DNA from: Symbiodinium natans
Taxonomy: Eukaryota > Sar > Dinophyceae > Suessiales > Symbiodiniaceae
NCBI GenBank assembly: GCA_905221605.1
Contig: CAJNDS010002512.1
Coordinates: 1,124,360-1,188,359 of the forward strand
Length of the DNA stretch: 64,000 nt
Direction of reading: 5' to 3'
Shown here one piece after another: positions 26,477 through 39,229 of this stretch. A program made the translations under genes and the position numbers. The notes below the pieces were generated by a model. That model did not search any database. It saw only the letters and a list, made by a program, of their open reading frames with translations, and was not told the DNA's origin. Positions within the stretch are counted from its first letter, which is position 1; each line of letters begins with the position of its first letter.

Positions 26477-26589
26477 CCACACGGTAAGACCCCAGAATTA
26501 GTTCCTGTCACGTAGAAAGACTCATGATGGTACGGTTTCTAAGTCAAGATGGTACGGCTGACTCGCGAGGTTAGTTCACCACACGGTAA
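26477..26589 (+). repeat. direct repeat CCACACGGTAA, 102 bp apart
   Basis: CCACACGGTAA at 26477-26487 and 26579-26589, with similar following bases. Between them GATGGTACGG also occurs twice. Confidence 0.8.
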
Positions 26590-28678
26590 TACCAGAGAGT
26601 TAGTGGCTTGGAAACAGATGAACGGAGTCAATCCCAAGCCTTATTGATGACCGCGCCGTGAACTCCTTTAAAAGCCCAACAAAAGTAGTATTAAATTAGG
26701 GCGTGCTTCGTATTCACTTCATTACCCCTAATTTTATTACTAATTTTGGGCGAATTCGGCAATCACGCCCAGACACTTCAGAAAACGAAGTAGCCGAGTC
26801 AGACTCTTTGTCTCTGTCGGGCTTAGGATTAGGTCGGAACACTCGGCCATTGCTAGTGCCTGATGTTCTCTGTGGTGGGTAAAAGAGGCTTTGGAGCGGA
26901 CGGCAACGCAGGACAGTTTTCTGATTCAGGCGGCCCCAACTCGCAAGCCCGACATTATCCCCTGACATCCCTGACCAACTGAACACTTCAACCCCAAAGG
27001 TAGAGTAGAGCTGCAAGGCGCCACCTGCTGCGCATGCAGGCCACGCATTCACACTGACTTGGATTTCAGACAAAGCTTGCAGAGGTTGTTGAGCTATTCA
27101 TGGTTCGAGGCCGTGGCTGATGGAATTGAGGAGGCTGTGGAGGTTTAGGGTGTTCTGGTTTTGTAGGGTGCACGTGCCGACATGCTTACAAGTGACGCTT
27201 TCCTCTCTTCCGGGATGGACTCCTGCAAAAAGCCTGGAAAAGCAGGTTCCATTTACTGAGCTTTCGGATTGTGAACTTCGAGTTTGGGGGGGCTGGAACT
27301 GGGATTTCCAACGGGCCAGCAATACGGCTCGGCCTCAGGGTTTTCAGGCTGCAGCCAAGATTTTAAGTGCGTTTCACACCTCGATGAATCCCAATTAAGT
27401 CGACATGCGATCGGGCTCCTGCTCTTGAAATCTCTTTCCGCTGTGCCAGCTATGATCTACCTTCCAAAACGGGCATAGTTTCGAAGCTATTCATACCGCC
27501 TGGAGCGGCACTGTGCCTGACAGAGGCCTCCCCAATACATCCGGGCCGGCCGCCTTCGTACCGGAGGCAGAGAGATTTTGATTTCGCGCTTAGGGACCAC
27601 AATCTTTTGCAGCGGCTTGCGGTGGGAATTTGAAGTTGTACAGTTGAGCATTGAAGAGGGGCATGCGTGAAGATGACTGGGCAAGTCCTGCATGGTGACA
27701 GGACCACCTCCATGCCCATTTACAACTCAAACTAGGAGAAGATCTACTGAATCCTTGCTCCCAGGTCACAGCCTGCGTTGTTCCCGCGACAGCTCCTCCC
27801 CCTCAGGTGCTGTCACTAGGGTTGCAGGCTTCAAGTTTGGGATAGCTTGCATTCGTTGACTTCTGGCATGGGCTCTCAAGACCTGCAGCCAGGAAGTTAC
27901 AAAGAAATCTGTGGCATTGAAAACTTCACCACCCGGACCTCGATGATTCCCAAGGTGCCTAACCCTAAACCCTAAAGGCTCCAACACAGCAACTGGCAGG
28001 CTGGGCAGGAGACGGCGGTCCAAGCAGCAGGAGGCCACCGGCTTGTTGCCTTCTGCACTGGGTTCCGAGTCTTGTTAGCTTGTAGTGGGGGCCTTCAGTA
28101 TTATCTTCAATATTATCGATACAATACAATAGTTTGTTGTATTACATGTTATATGTTATATTATAAAAGCCTTGATGGCCTTGATGGCCTTGATGGCCTT
28201 AAGCCAGATTGACCCGCTCAACAGCCCTTTGGCCAGGCGAAGGCCTTGAAAGATCTTTGAAGCAGGAACATAGCGAAGCCCCATGCGCGCAAAACCTAAA
28301 AAGTAGAATCGTGCAGAGCAGAGATCACATCTGTACCAAAGGTTCTGAGGCTCAAGCATTCGGTTTGGCATGTTGGGGTTGAGACTCATCTTGGTCCTAC
28401 ATCCTGAGCCGTGAGACCTTGACCCCAGATCTCTCCAGGCCCAATGCATTGTAAAGTAGAAAGACAAAGAAGCCCCCCCTGAAGGCCCGAAGGCCCGAAG
28501 GCCCCCCCCCCGAAGGCCCTCGCTCCGCATAAAGCCCATCCCGAGGCTCCCTGTCTGCTGCTTTGCCACTTGGCTGGTCTCGTCTTGGAACTGAGGTCAA
28601 GACATGGTAGACACGGTCTGAGTACAGGTAAGGGGCTGATGGGTGTTTGAGGGTGTCAGGCAGCCTGGTTTCAAGATC
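26590..28678. other. no gene confirmed
   Basis: Contains telomere-like CCCTAAACCCTAAA at 27963-27976, an AT-rich patch near 28085-28165 and a 9-bp tandem repeat. No domain is seen. Confidence 0.4.
28169..28201 (+). repeat. tandem GCCTTGATG (9 bp)
   Basis: Three exact units plus a partial fourth. Confidence 0.95.
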
Positions 28679-28742
28679 ATTCGTTCGCGCTGGTGTTCAC
28701 CTTTTTCATTCCTGCCTGCCTGAATATCCTCATGATGTCAAG
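28679..28742 (+). CDS. candidate exon with a membrane segment
   Basis: Reads SFALVFTFFIPACLNILMMS, a plausible transmembrane helix with C/G-ending codons. The boundaries are not defined and no family is recognised. Confidence 0.3.
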
Positions 28743-31700
28743 TACTAGAAACCCTAAACAGGTCATCTTAAGTTCAGGTGCTTTGGACGGGGGATCCTTC
28801 AAGAGCCCATGCATTGTGGGTTCAAGGCTCCAGGCTTCAAAGGGTGGACTTGTCGAATTCAATCCGCATGTCGTTCCCCACAGCCGAAGTGATTATCCGG
28901 AAGTCGGAAGGCTTGAAGCTCCAAACCCTGAAGCGCGAAGGGCCCTAAAGCCTGGAACCAAACCCCCGGTGGAGCCTTGAGAGCTCCCTTGCAAAGGCAA
29001 GCTGTGGCACCACCGATGCCCCCAGATGTGCCGACCGCCCTGCCCTTTGATGTGTCTGGGGATTCTGCTGAAAGGTGATGTTAGGCTGTGCTCCTTCTTG
29101 GATTCAATACTTCGGAGGGGTTCTGAGGCCTGTGCCTCGGGTTTGAGATCGGGCTTGGGTTCCCTAACGGTCCTCGCATCCTTACCCCTTGCAGCTGAGC
29201 CCGGAGTGGTTCGGTTCGGGTAGTTGCGCTGGCTGGCAAAATCTATTATGCCACTGCTGCTTCCAGCTTGAAGCGCTGGCATTGCCAGTCCACATGAAGA
29301 GGCATTACTTGCTTTACTACCGTCCGCTGCAGCGGCCTAGCATAGGGATGATGCAAGTGACATGCAAAACTGTTGTTTCGTGCATCTCGGCATGCAGCGC
29401 CATGGAAGTGTCCTTTGCTGCGGTGCCTGAGGCACAAGTCGGACTATTGTGCAACACACGTTGACGAAGTTGAACTGCAAATGCACACATGACGGTACTC
29501 TGTCTCTTTCGGTGCTGGTTTCCTGCTGTCGGCATGCGCTCCTAGATATTGACTGTACAAGGAAGGGTGGCATCCAAGTGCTTTAACGGAAGCAGAGTGT
29601 CAGGGTTAGGATATGGGCTTGCATGAAGCCTTGCAATGCTGTTGTCAGCATGCGCAGACCCTGCAGGAAGAACCGGCCAGTGCCAATGAGGAAACGGGAC
29701 CAGGCACTCAGACGTGCAGAGTTTGTTGACATTCAAACAGACCACGTGCTGTGCGGTTCCTGCGCCATTTGTACGCCTGGAATGCCGGCGTTGTGAACTA
29801 GACGTTCGCTTACATCTCCTAGCATGCTTGCGGTGACAGAACAGCAATATCGGCGGGACATGCAAAAGCACCCAGCAACCTGACTACAGACGTACAGATG
29901 CGGAAGCTGTTGCAGACCGGCAGGCTACTACCAACAAGTGGCAGAGTGCTTGCACCTCATCGAAGACGATGCAAATGCTGCTCAGAACTGGGCACAGGCG
30001 GATACACGTTGCTGCATCGTCGATCATGATTGCAACTATAGCCAAAACTCAGGTTCTAATTGCGCTGAACAATTTGCATGTCCCCCGGGCAAAACGCTGT
30101 AACTGGAACCAGGCACCCCCTAACAGGACCCCGCTAACAGCAACCCGTCGGCCACAATTGAAGCCAGGCCTAAACCCTCAGTGTGCCTCGCCTGGCTTGT
30201 CCGAGTGTGAGCGATTAAACCCCAAACCCTACAGAAAAGCATCGCCCCCTGGCCCCAAACTCTCTGAGATCCGCTCTCAGCACAAGCCTGCTCGAGACAA
30301 CGGGGCCTCAGAGGGGGAGAGCCTAGTTGACCCGGTCTCAGCCGGCTTAAGTATAGGTTAGGAGGTACCTACCCAACAGCCCTTTTCCGCCTCGCTCAAG
30401 GCCAGCTCATCCCCACTTCCATTGACGGTTGAGGGTGAAAGTTAGCACATCTGTCGTTAAGGGCCCGAGGCCAGGATTGCCGCTACTGCGAGTTCGAAAA
30501 ACACAGGCGTGTGTTGTGATACTCTCTCTTGGCCCAGCTCTGCCTCAAAGCCAGCCTGAGAAGGCCAACGACACGGACGTTGTCAAGCACATCCAGTCGG
30601 TTGCATGCTTGAAGTGTGCTGCATGCAGTTCTGTCAGCTTTGGGGCCCTTCCACGTTTTGTGGAGCAAGTGTGTGCACATCGCTGCCCAAAGCCTTCCTC
30701 ATCTTCCTACTCGGGATTCGTTCGTTCTTGCCTGAGGCAACCAAGGCAGGTAGACTCCGTGCAAATGATTGCACATGTTGCACTGGCAGACGCAGAAGCG
30801 AAGCATGCATTGTGCCTTAGCTTTAAACAAGGCTAGCCATACATCCATGATGAAGCCGCCAACGAAATGCATCCCGACCCATATTCTTAGCCTGAAGCCT
30901 TAAAGCCAGCCTAAATGCCCCAGGTTTTTGAGGCGGCCGCATTTCCAGACCCATCGTTGCGCGCCATTATGGTTGAACGAGGGATCGAGGCGAATCGGGT
31001 CTTCTAGGTTCTGGAAATTTGTTAGTTAGATGCTCTCCAGGGCTTCTGGGATGGTGATCGCTTTCAGGGTTCAGGTCATAGCTTTACGCAAAGATCTTTC
31101 ATAGTTTCGTCTCATCGTATTCTGGGATCGCGCAGGCTCGAAATAGAGGGAATGTACCCTAATTCATGACAATTTCTGAATGAACACCCAACTCCTCTAA
31201 CTCCGCCGAAGCGGAACCCGAAGCCCCTAGTGTGAGGCAAGCAGCCAATGAAGATCCCACACAGGTCCGACTGCAAATCTTTACACACCGACTTGACCTA
31301 GGAGGAGATCATTCATCCAAGAGTAGTCCCCCATTAAAGCCCCTTGCGCAGATGCAGCAGAAGCTCCTCAAAGAGAAGCGCGTGAGAAAAAGCGAATCTT
31401 GGCTTCCTTAGGATTGTGGCTTCGGCTTTTCACGGTTTGGGCAAGAAAGCGAGGAGCAGAAGTGCAGCTCAAGTTGCAAAGACCATGTTGTACGCAGCGC
31501 ACGTACGCACGTAGGGACTATGTATATTGCACATGCGAGAAGATGGGCGAGAGCGACAGAGGGAGAGACCAAGAGAACAAAAGAGGTAGAGCGCCAGCGT
31601 GAGAGTGAGAGTGGCAGAGCGAGAAAACAGGACAAGAAAAGGAGAGAGAGGGAGATGTGATTGTAGTGTCAGCCACTAGTAGACAAAGCGAGTGTGTGTG

Positions 31701-32936
31701 TGTGTGTGTGTCGATATATGCATATACAATATAAATATATAACATAGATATACTAGCATCACGCCCCACCCCTTTCGCTTCGAATGATACATGTACCCTC
31801 ACCCCCCGGCTGCAGTTTTGGGTTCCGGGTGTCGACTTTGTAGATTTGGGCTTGCAGCTTGGTGTGGGCACAGGATTTCGTGCTTCAGGTTTCCCTCCCC
31901 CGTGTGGTGGGTGGGGTGTGTTTGGGACGGTTTGGGTTTCTAGGGTCTGAGTTGTCGGAGGGGTCTTCCCGGCCGGACCCTCTAGGCCGAGAACGCACAG
32001 CACACGAACACACATTGATTGATTTTCTGGTCGTCTTTTTCTGTATCTACATCTGACCCGCCAGAATGAAACGTGGCACTATGCACAATATTTTTCCAGA
32101 TGCTCTCTCCAAAAGGGCAGGACCGGAAGCAGCCTCTGGGCGCGAAGCCAGAGCAACCAAAGCGTTTGTACATGTAAATGTCACCGCGTAATTAAGCGGC
32201 TGGAGATGGTGGGAGGGGCGCCAGGGACGGGAAGACGGGCAGTTCTGGAAACAGAAGCGGCGGAAGTGCAGCAGTTCAGGGAGCCTCCGCCGACGAAGCT
32301 TCATGTGGCCTTGCAGCCTGAAAATCCACAAGCTGCCAGTCTGAAGAATACCGAACGCAACTCAGGAAAAGCTGGTACGCGCCGCCAGCAAGGCTTTGGA
32401 GATGGCAAGGGCGGACTCAGGCTTTCTGCATGCAGCCTTTCGGGGGGTACGTGGATTCTTTGATACTACTGTAAGCTGGCGTATGAGGGGCAGGACAGTT
32501 CAGTGACTCAAGGGCCCAGTCCGGGGCGGGGTTGTTGATCTGGATGCTTGTGGCACCGACACGTTTTGTACGGCGCATCGAATGAAACACTTACGCTGTG
32601 CAGCACGGACACCAAGGTGCCATGGTCTCACACGACACCGCAGGGGTACGAATCCTAATCTCGGAAGAATGGACAGGATCGTCGCTAAATGCCCCAATAA
32701 ACCCGCAAATCCGAGACCCGATTCGGTCACATGCAGGGTACGGGACGGCGCAAGCACTGGCAGCAGCAGCATTTCTGGAAGTGCACCTTGGCAGCACACA
32801 GTGAGCGTACCGAAGGAGCACTGTCTGGTGGACGGAATGGCGCGGATGCCGAGGTCCGAAATGAAAACGAATTGGACCGTGGTGCAGGAGTTCAGCCACC
32901 CGCTCAGCCTGCAAGCTCGCGAAGGCTTAAACATGC
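28743..32936. other. no gene confirmed
   Basis: Contains GA-rich and (TG)n stretches at 31590-31711 and AT-rich DNA at 31715-31760. Frames at 30429-30836 and 32206-32463 (+) are only weakly protein-like. Confidence 0.4.
31690..31711 (+). repeat. (GT)n microsatellite
   Basis: About eleven GT units. Confidence 0.95.
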
Positions 32937-33087
32937 CATGTTGTCGGAAGCTGCATACATCTGTCAAGGCACAAAAGAAGATGCCCTCCGCTTCGTGCTC
33001 GAGTGCCAACCCTTCGACTACCGCCCCGCTGGGGACGCTTATGATGACTTCCCGCGCTTCCAGAACAGCATCTTCGGCTGCAAACCC
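32937..33087 (+). CDS. candidate exon, unknown protein
   Basis: Reads MLSEAAYICQGTKEDALRFV, then LECQPFDYRPAGDAYDDFPR, then FQNSIFGCK, with clear C/G third-position bias. The frame runs into a degenerate telomere-like CCCTAAG stop at 33088. A GC acceptor boundary inside (AG at 32969-32970) is possible. I do not recognise the family. Confidence 0.4.
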
Positions 33088-33155
33088 TAAGTCCTGAACC
33101 AGTACATCTTGGGATGTTCCCCCTTCTACTAAAAGTCCTTAATGTGGATTATTAT

Positions 33156-33168
33156 GGGGGGGGGGGGG
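33156..33168 (+). repeat. G13 homopolymer
   Basis: Thirteen consecutive G. Confidence 0.95.
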
Positions 33169-33620
33169 TACTGCAATCCCGATTAAGGACTGTTAGGGTA
33201 ACGGGGAACATTCCAATGTACGTCTGTGCAAGGCTTACACATGCGGAAACCACACGTTCAGGTCATGTTTGGGGGGGCTGCGGCACGGTTGCATGAAGTT
33301 GTTGTTGAGTAATGCCGCCCTTCTAGGCTTATCATTCCCATCCATTGGGGAACGACATTATGGAACCATGGTGGCTTCTGAACTTGCATGGGCTTTCTGT
33401 GGAAAACCAATACGAAAAGCCGTGGTCTAGAGACATCTCAACATCAATGTAGCTTTCAAATCTAAACACCTAAACCTGCATCCCTAAAACTTTTCTGCCT
33501 CATGAATCCAAACCCTAAACCCTTGAACTTAATCCCCGACCCGACACGGCGGTGCCGGTTCAATGAACGCTGGACGACAGTTCTGGCAGAGCGCAAGTAG
33601 GGCTGGAGGCTCGCAGTCCG

Positions 33621-33635
33621 CCCCCCCCCCCCCCC
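33621..33635 (+). repeat. C15 homopolymer
   Basis: Fifteen consecutive C. Confidence 0.95.
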
Positions 33636-34767
33636 TCCCTCTCAAGGCAAGCACGCAGCGGCAAGCTGAAAGCACAACTGTCTTTGACGTGACGCGATTC
33701 TACTAGGCCCACATCGCTTTCACTCGCATGAAGCATGGCCGAAGGTGATGTGCGAATAGCAAGTGGCCTTTGCCCTGGCTCGGTATTCCACTCGTCCTAT
33801 CAATCGCTGGACAGCAAAAACCTTTGCACTGACAGTAATTTTGCGCTCATGCACACAGCCCGGATTAGACGTGACCACTTGAACGGGAAGCTGCAGAGAT
33901 TGCCGGAATTCATCCGCCAGCCTTCAAGGTGCGTAGGAGGTGACCCCGAAATCGAGCACACCAGTGGAAACCGCTGGCATGGCTTCCACATGCCGAAAAG
34001 TCGAGGACGAGTCTTGTCTAAAATCTGACTGTTCGAGACACAGTGGCGCCATCTGTCGCCACAGGACACTCATGCCACCCAAGCCTTGGACGACCGAGCT
34101 TCAGAAAGTGCAACACCTGAGCCATCTTCTCCGGAAATGTGGCAAGCGTACGCACTGCATTCAAGTAGCCGCGGGACCACGCAAGGCCTTTGCCGCCCCA
34201 GAGTGGGGTGGTATGCAACAATACCCGAACACATCTTGACAGCCTATCGCTAAGCAGCTAGCAAAATGTCCGAAGCTTTGGAGGTTTCGCCCTGCCTGCT
34301 CTGCGCAACGAAGATGGACACAATGTGTTTCGAAACTCCCACAATCTTCGCCATGTTCTTAACCCCAGTGAGAGCAATGACAAAGGGTAAAGCTTGTAGT
34401 GCGCAGTCCCACAGTAATATGTGCACAGCATAGGCCGGAGCTGGAAATACTGCAAGCGCCTGCTGCTCAACGTCTGCTCGGGAACCGCTGGTGGGCGTCG
34501 TGTGCTACCCCTGAGTTATTACCTTACGTGAAGCAATCTAATCCGCTCCTCTAATTGTGTGGGCCTCAGGCAAAGACTACTTGGCGTACGTCATGGCACT
34601 GGAACCTTTCCCGAGCGAGTTCCAAAGCCGGATGCTCAAGCCCTGATTTCATGCAAAGCTCCTAGCTGCTTTAGCTACCTCTGAGGCGTCTAAGAATGCA
34701 TTCAATTGTTGGGAACACCCCCATCTCGCAGAACTTCAGATTCTCCGCGAGTTTCCCCACCCTCGAA

Positions 34768-35005
34768 GAATCCTGCAGAGTATACTGCGTGTACCCATCC
34801 GCCCCTATAGAACTCAAACGGAGAATCCCGCAGCTAGAAAGGATCCCTGAAGAGAATCCTGCAGAGTATCTCTGACAAGCCCACTCTCAGAAAATCCTGC
34901 GGAGTATCCCTGAAGTGTCCCCCCCACAAAATCCCGCACCCCCAAAGTATCCGCGAGTGCACCTCACAGAATACCGCAAAGAATCTCGCAGTGTGTCCCT
35001 GTCGA
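34768..35005 (+). repeat. diverged short repeat AGAATCCYGCAGAGTATCCCTG
   Basis: About seven imperfect copies spaced 30-50 bp, for example AGAATCCTGCAGAGTATCTC, AAAATCCTGCGGAGTATCCC and AGAATACCGCAAAGAATCTC. Related copies occur at about 35435-35480 and 46695-46800. Confidence 0.75.
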
Positions 35006-35564
35006 GCGCTAGCAAAGCAAGCCCTAAGACCTCAACCTTGATCCCTGAAACCCTGAACTCTGAAGTGCCACGCTGTGCGCTCGTCGCCCAAAGCCCCGTT
35101 CGCCTCGAGTACGTGCCGCTCCTTTATTTCATCAATTCTCCAGGCTGCGAACCTGTGTTCAAGCGACGATTGCGGCTGCAGTTTGCACAGGAGGGGTTTT
35201 TGACGGAGGGTTGAAGCTGAAGAGGGTGTCTGTTTGGGATGCTGTGACTAAGGAGTTGGGCGTTCGTAGTGCTTATAGGGGTTGCAGTAAGGGTGGGGGG
35301 GGGGGTCGTGATGGAGGTTTGCATCCCCCGACAAACATGTCCTGGCCATATGCAGACAATCAACGGCTCAATCCGCGGCCCAGACAACAGACAAACAACC
35401 CGCACACCAAAAGTCACACAGAGACCCCGCGGTCCCAAAGAATCCTACCGAGTACCATTGGTGCGTGTGAGAGAATCCCTCAGCTCCTTCGAGTGCCAAT
35501 TGCGCATGATTGGGCCATTTCATTTTCGCACATTGTCGTGCAGAGATGTTAGAAGTAAGTACTG

Positions 35565-36263
35565 TAATTTGTTTGTTTGCTTGTTTGTTTGTTGGCAGTG
35601 GTGATGGAGATGGCACTTCCTCGTCGCCCTGTTTGTTGCTGCCGTTTAGTTCGGTTTGCTGCTAAGTTTCTGTGTGCCTGTATTCGCTGCCCATGTGTGT
35701 TGGTGTGGGTGTGGGTGTGTGTATGTGCGTTGCTGATTGCTTGCTTGCTTGCTTGTTTGTTTGCTTGTGTGCGTGTGTGCTTGTTTGGTAATTTGTTTGC
35801 TTGTTTGTTTGCTTGCTGGCTTGTTTGTTTGTGTTTTTCTTTGAGTTTTTTTGTTTGTGTTTTTCTTCGTGTCTTTTGTCTGTCTTTGTTTAAGTTGTTC
35901 TTTGTGTTGTTCTTTTCGTTTGTTTGTGTGTTTGTCTGTTTGTTTTGTTTAAGTTGTTCTTTGTGTTTTTCTTTGTTTTTTTGGTTGTGTTTTGTTTGTT
36001 TGTTTGTGTTTAAGTTGCTCTTTGCGTGCTTCTTTGTGTTTTTGTTGTTTGTGTTTTTCTTTGTGTTATCCTTTCTTTGTGGTTTTGTTTGTGTGTTTGT
36101 TTGTGTGTTTGTTGTTTGTGTGCTTTCTTTGTGTTTTGTTTGTGTGTTTTGTTTGTGTGTTTGTCTGTGTGCTTTCTTTGTGTTTTTGTTTGTGTTTTTG
36201 TGTTTGTTCTTGTTTTGTGATTTTCTTTGTGTTCTTGTTTGTGTTTTTGTTTGTTTGTGTGTG
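35565..36263 (+). repeat. TTTG-rich low-complexity array, about 700 bp
   Basis: GTTT/GTTTGCTT/GTTTGTGT units with strong strand asymmetry (T and G on +, A and C on -). Both strands appear open for more than 220 codons only because the units lack stop codons. Confidence 0.95.
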
Positions 36264-38356
36264 TAGCCGACATCTTCCACCTGTTTTTTGGCTAGTAGAA
36301 TTGGGGAGGACGGCGAGACCAAGACCGACGTTGCGCAGAAGAAAACGAAGCTGAAGCAGAGGAGCTGACAATGTGCTCATAGCCGTGCTAGAGTCCTGGA
36401 GTAGGTCTCCATAGCCAACTGCAGGACATGGGTTTTGACTCGAATGGGCTCGATTTTACTGTACAGTTGAACGTTGGGTTACTGCATGCTTCAGCCCGGG
36501 TACATGCATATGTCTCAAAGAAGCTACTTATATTTCCGTAAGTTGATCCACGCTTTTTACTTGCGAGGATACCTTCAGAAGGGGCTGTTTGCTTCAAACA
36601 TGTGAGTGGGCGCTAGGGCAGCGCATCCCAAAATTGAATTGGCGTCTAGCAGCCTAGCATTAAACAGAATCCGGTCAGGTTCGATTCCCCAAAGTCTTCA
36701 ACCTCCAGGACTTCTGGAGCCAAAAGCTGAAGCGCCCTGAAGCCCTAAATCGCCTAAGCCCACTACGAACAGCTCTTTCGCGGGTTAAAACACTAGCTGA
36801 ATGAACTCGTTTGGGTATGCGGAGGATCCAGCAAAACACTGGTGGCGCTCGCTGGCAAGTGGAGGCAAATCTTGTTTGGGCCTGTGGGACCACAAGCATT
36901 CCTCGGGATTTGGCATGGGTGGCCCGAAAAGACCCAGGGAAACCAAAAGCTACGGTAACGACCCGTGACCGCTGCCCCCAGACTCCAAATCAATAGACAT
37001 TTCTTGTTCTCCCTGTTAAGCTGGTTGTATCTGGCTTCTCAACACCCCCAAGCTCTCCGTTTCAACTTCTGCAGCGGGGCTTCCCCGAACTCCGAGAAAC
37101 ACACAGCATCTCACAACCCGACACTCCAGATCCATCCAACTCCCAATCCTTACGGATTCTTTCACAAGAAGGACACAGCTCTGGGAAATATTGAGCTCAG
37201 CTTGTTCTGGTTGTAGGTAGCGATGTCGGGATTTTGTTAGACCATGCCGAGAGTCGACCGGGATGGATGCAGCAAACCCGCACAAAGCAGCGACGCACTG
37301 CGCCAGACGCCCTACACTCTGCACCAGACATCGCTCAGCACCTCACACAGCAATTTCTGCGCGCGTTCAAGTCTTGAATGACACTGACAATGGTTCTAAT
37401 CCTTCAGTGTCCCCAAAAAACGATCACGAAATTCTGAACCTTGGCTGAAACACCAGGCTTCCCCAAAGCTTGTTTAAACTTTTTTACAATGCGTCTCCTA
37501 AGTTTGAACAACCACCGTGGAGGCTGCAGGATGTCTCTTCGAGACGCCAGGTCTCCGTACGCTTGCGGAGAAGCCGCACACGCAGAGGCTGCCACTTTCG
37601 GTGTAGGTCCTGAAGCACTGCAGTGCTAGGTGGGTGGAGAAAACATACTCCTTGTATCTTGTTTTGGCAAGTTTTAAGAGAGGTTTTAACATAATCTGCT
37701 GAACAGTTTGAAGAGCCTGACCGGGAATTGAAGGAAGGGGCAAGGAGTTCTGAAACTGGCCAACGAACATTGCTGCACCAGAAAGCTTGATTTTGACTGG
37801 AGTTTTGAGTTCGATGCGGTCCGCACTAGACAATGGCCAAGAATTCGTGATGCTGCAGCACAATTGTTCTGAGAGGTTTCTTGGCACTATCTGGTGGAAG
37901 GTATGCAAGGGTTTGTCTCCATGTCCCAGGGTTGGTTTGCTCTGGATTTACGTCGTGGCTGGCTGAGCTTGTTTCTGGCAGGTACTACATTGCAGTGCCT
38001 CCTGAGATGGAGAAGAAGGCCACAAGCCCGAAGACCGTTTCAGATATGATGTGCAACATAAGGAGGTCCGCGTGGCACTAAATCCTTTCTGAACTTTGTG
38101 CGGGTAGTGTCGCTTGTAAGTTGTTTGGCCTGAAACTCCCAGAATGCATTATCATTAACTACCACACCTTTGGGACTCCAGGACTTGTCGTGTTGGGGCT
38201 TGTGACTGGCTACGCTCAGGGGGGTGTGCAGTGCTAGTCAGGAGGCTAGCTCGCCACAGGGCTGGGTCCGGTTTAGTACTTTCCCAAACTGATGGATATT
38301 CGAAAGTTTCAAGCTCAGAAGCTCCACAATACTCTATACGAAGCCCGGTCATCGTG

Positions 38357-38389
38357 CCCCCCCCCCCCCCCCAAAAAAAAAAAAAAAAA
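38357..38389 (+). repeat. C16 directly followed by A17
   Basis: Sixteen C then seventeen A, followed by GGG. The A run may be an old poly(A) insertion edge. Confidence 0.95.
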
Positions 38390-39160
38390 GGGCATAGGAA
38401 CGCATGGAGAACCTCATATACCACAGTATTTACGATGCTTTCAGCATTTTAAGGTCTTTGGGCCCGAAGCTGATGCTCATGATGCGCAAACTCGGTAAAG
38501 CAGACAGTGAGAAGATCGCTGAGATCTTTTGAAAGACTTCGCGTTGTAAGTCCCTTTGTGGCAATTCAGTTTTTGGCCAAAGCACTCTGCAGGCTTCTGC
38601 CACATCTCACTGAACTTCTTTATTTGCTTCCAACGTCGGCTTTGTCCCCAGGTGCTTGCCGAGGGTTACCAGCCCCAGAAGCGCTGCTCCATCCCTTGTT
38701 CGGCCACCCCTCAGGAGGCAACTGGTTGACCTGGATGTCGGATCTGTAGAGGGTTTACGGAGGGGCAGCTCCAAGCTCGGGGGGGAGGAGGAGTGCCGGG
38801 CTTGCTCTCGGCCCAGGACTTTTGGGACTTCAGTCGGCCTTTTAGAGTGCAAGCACGTGCGTCATCTTTGGGTGGACGGTTTCCTGTGCCTGAGCCTTCT
38901 TTGATCGGGCTTCAGATTGGTGTTGCGATGACCAAGTTGTTCGAACTTGCGCGAGCTTTGCATGTACTTGGACTTGGACGTTACTGCTTGAATTCCTACT
39001 TGGCCATGCTACTTTATCGTGGAAGGGCCTGAGCAGATTTGTTTCCGGGCATTCAAGCTTCCCTGAGATAATAGTAATCGGCCAAAGCTTTGCATCAGCT
39101 TCATCTGTTCCTGCTGGGGGTTGCGCCTGATTGGCCTTCTCATCCTGAGCCTGAGTTCAG

Positions 39161-39229
39161 GCTTTGGCGGCCTTCATGAAGGTGTCGAGACGAATGAAGG
39201 AAGAGCGCGAACAGTGGCTCAGCTTTAGG
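39161..39229 (+). CDS. candidate exon, basic helical segment
   Basis: After AG at 39159-39160 it reads ALAAFMKVSRRMKEEREQWL then SFR, and ends AGG|GCTCTG. This is a phase 0 exon whose GC donor repeats the GC at its own start, the same style as the channel introns. No family is recognised. Confidence 0.45.

Larger units (their letters stand above)
33088..39160. other. gene-poor, repeat-rich stretch
   Basis: Holds G13 and C15 runs, a diverged short repeat (34768-35005), a 700-bp TTTG array and a C16A17 junction. A short + frame at 35089-35212 (LEYVPLLYFINSPGCEPVFK) and another at 37961-38080 (RYYIAVPPEMEKKATSPKTV) look mildly coding. Confidence 0.4.

Noticed and set aside
35549-36322. 257-codon minus and 229-codon plus frames
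   Set aside because: Lys/Thr/Asn/Gln-rich and Cys/Val/Phe-rich translations of the TTTG array; low-complexity artefacts.
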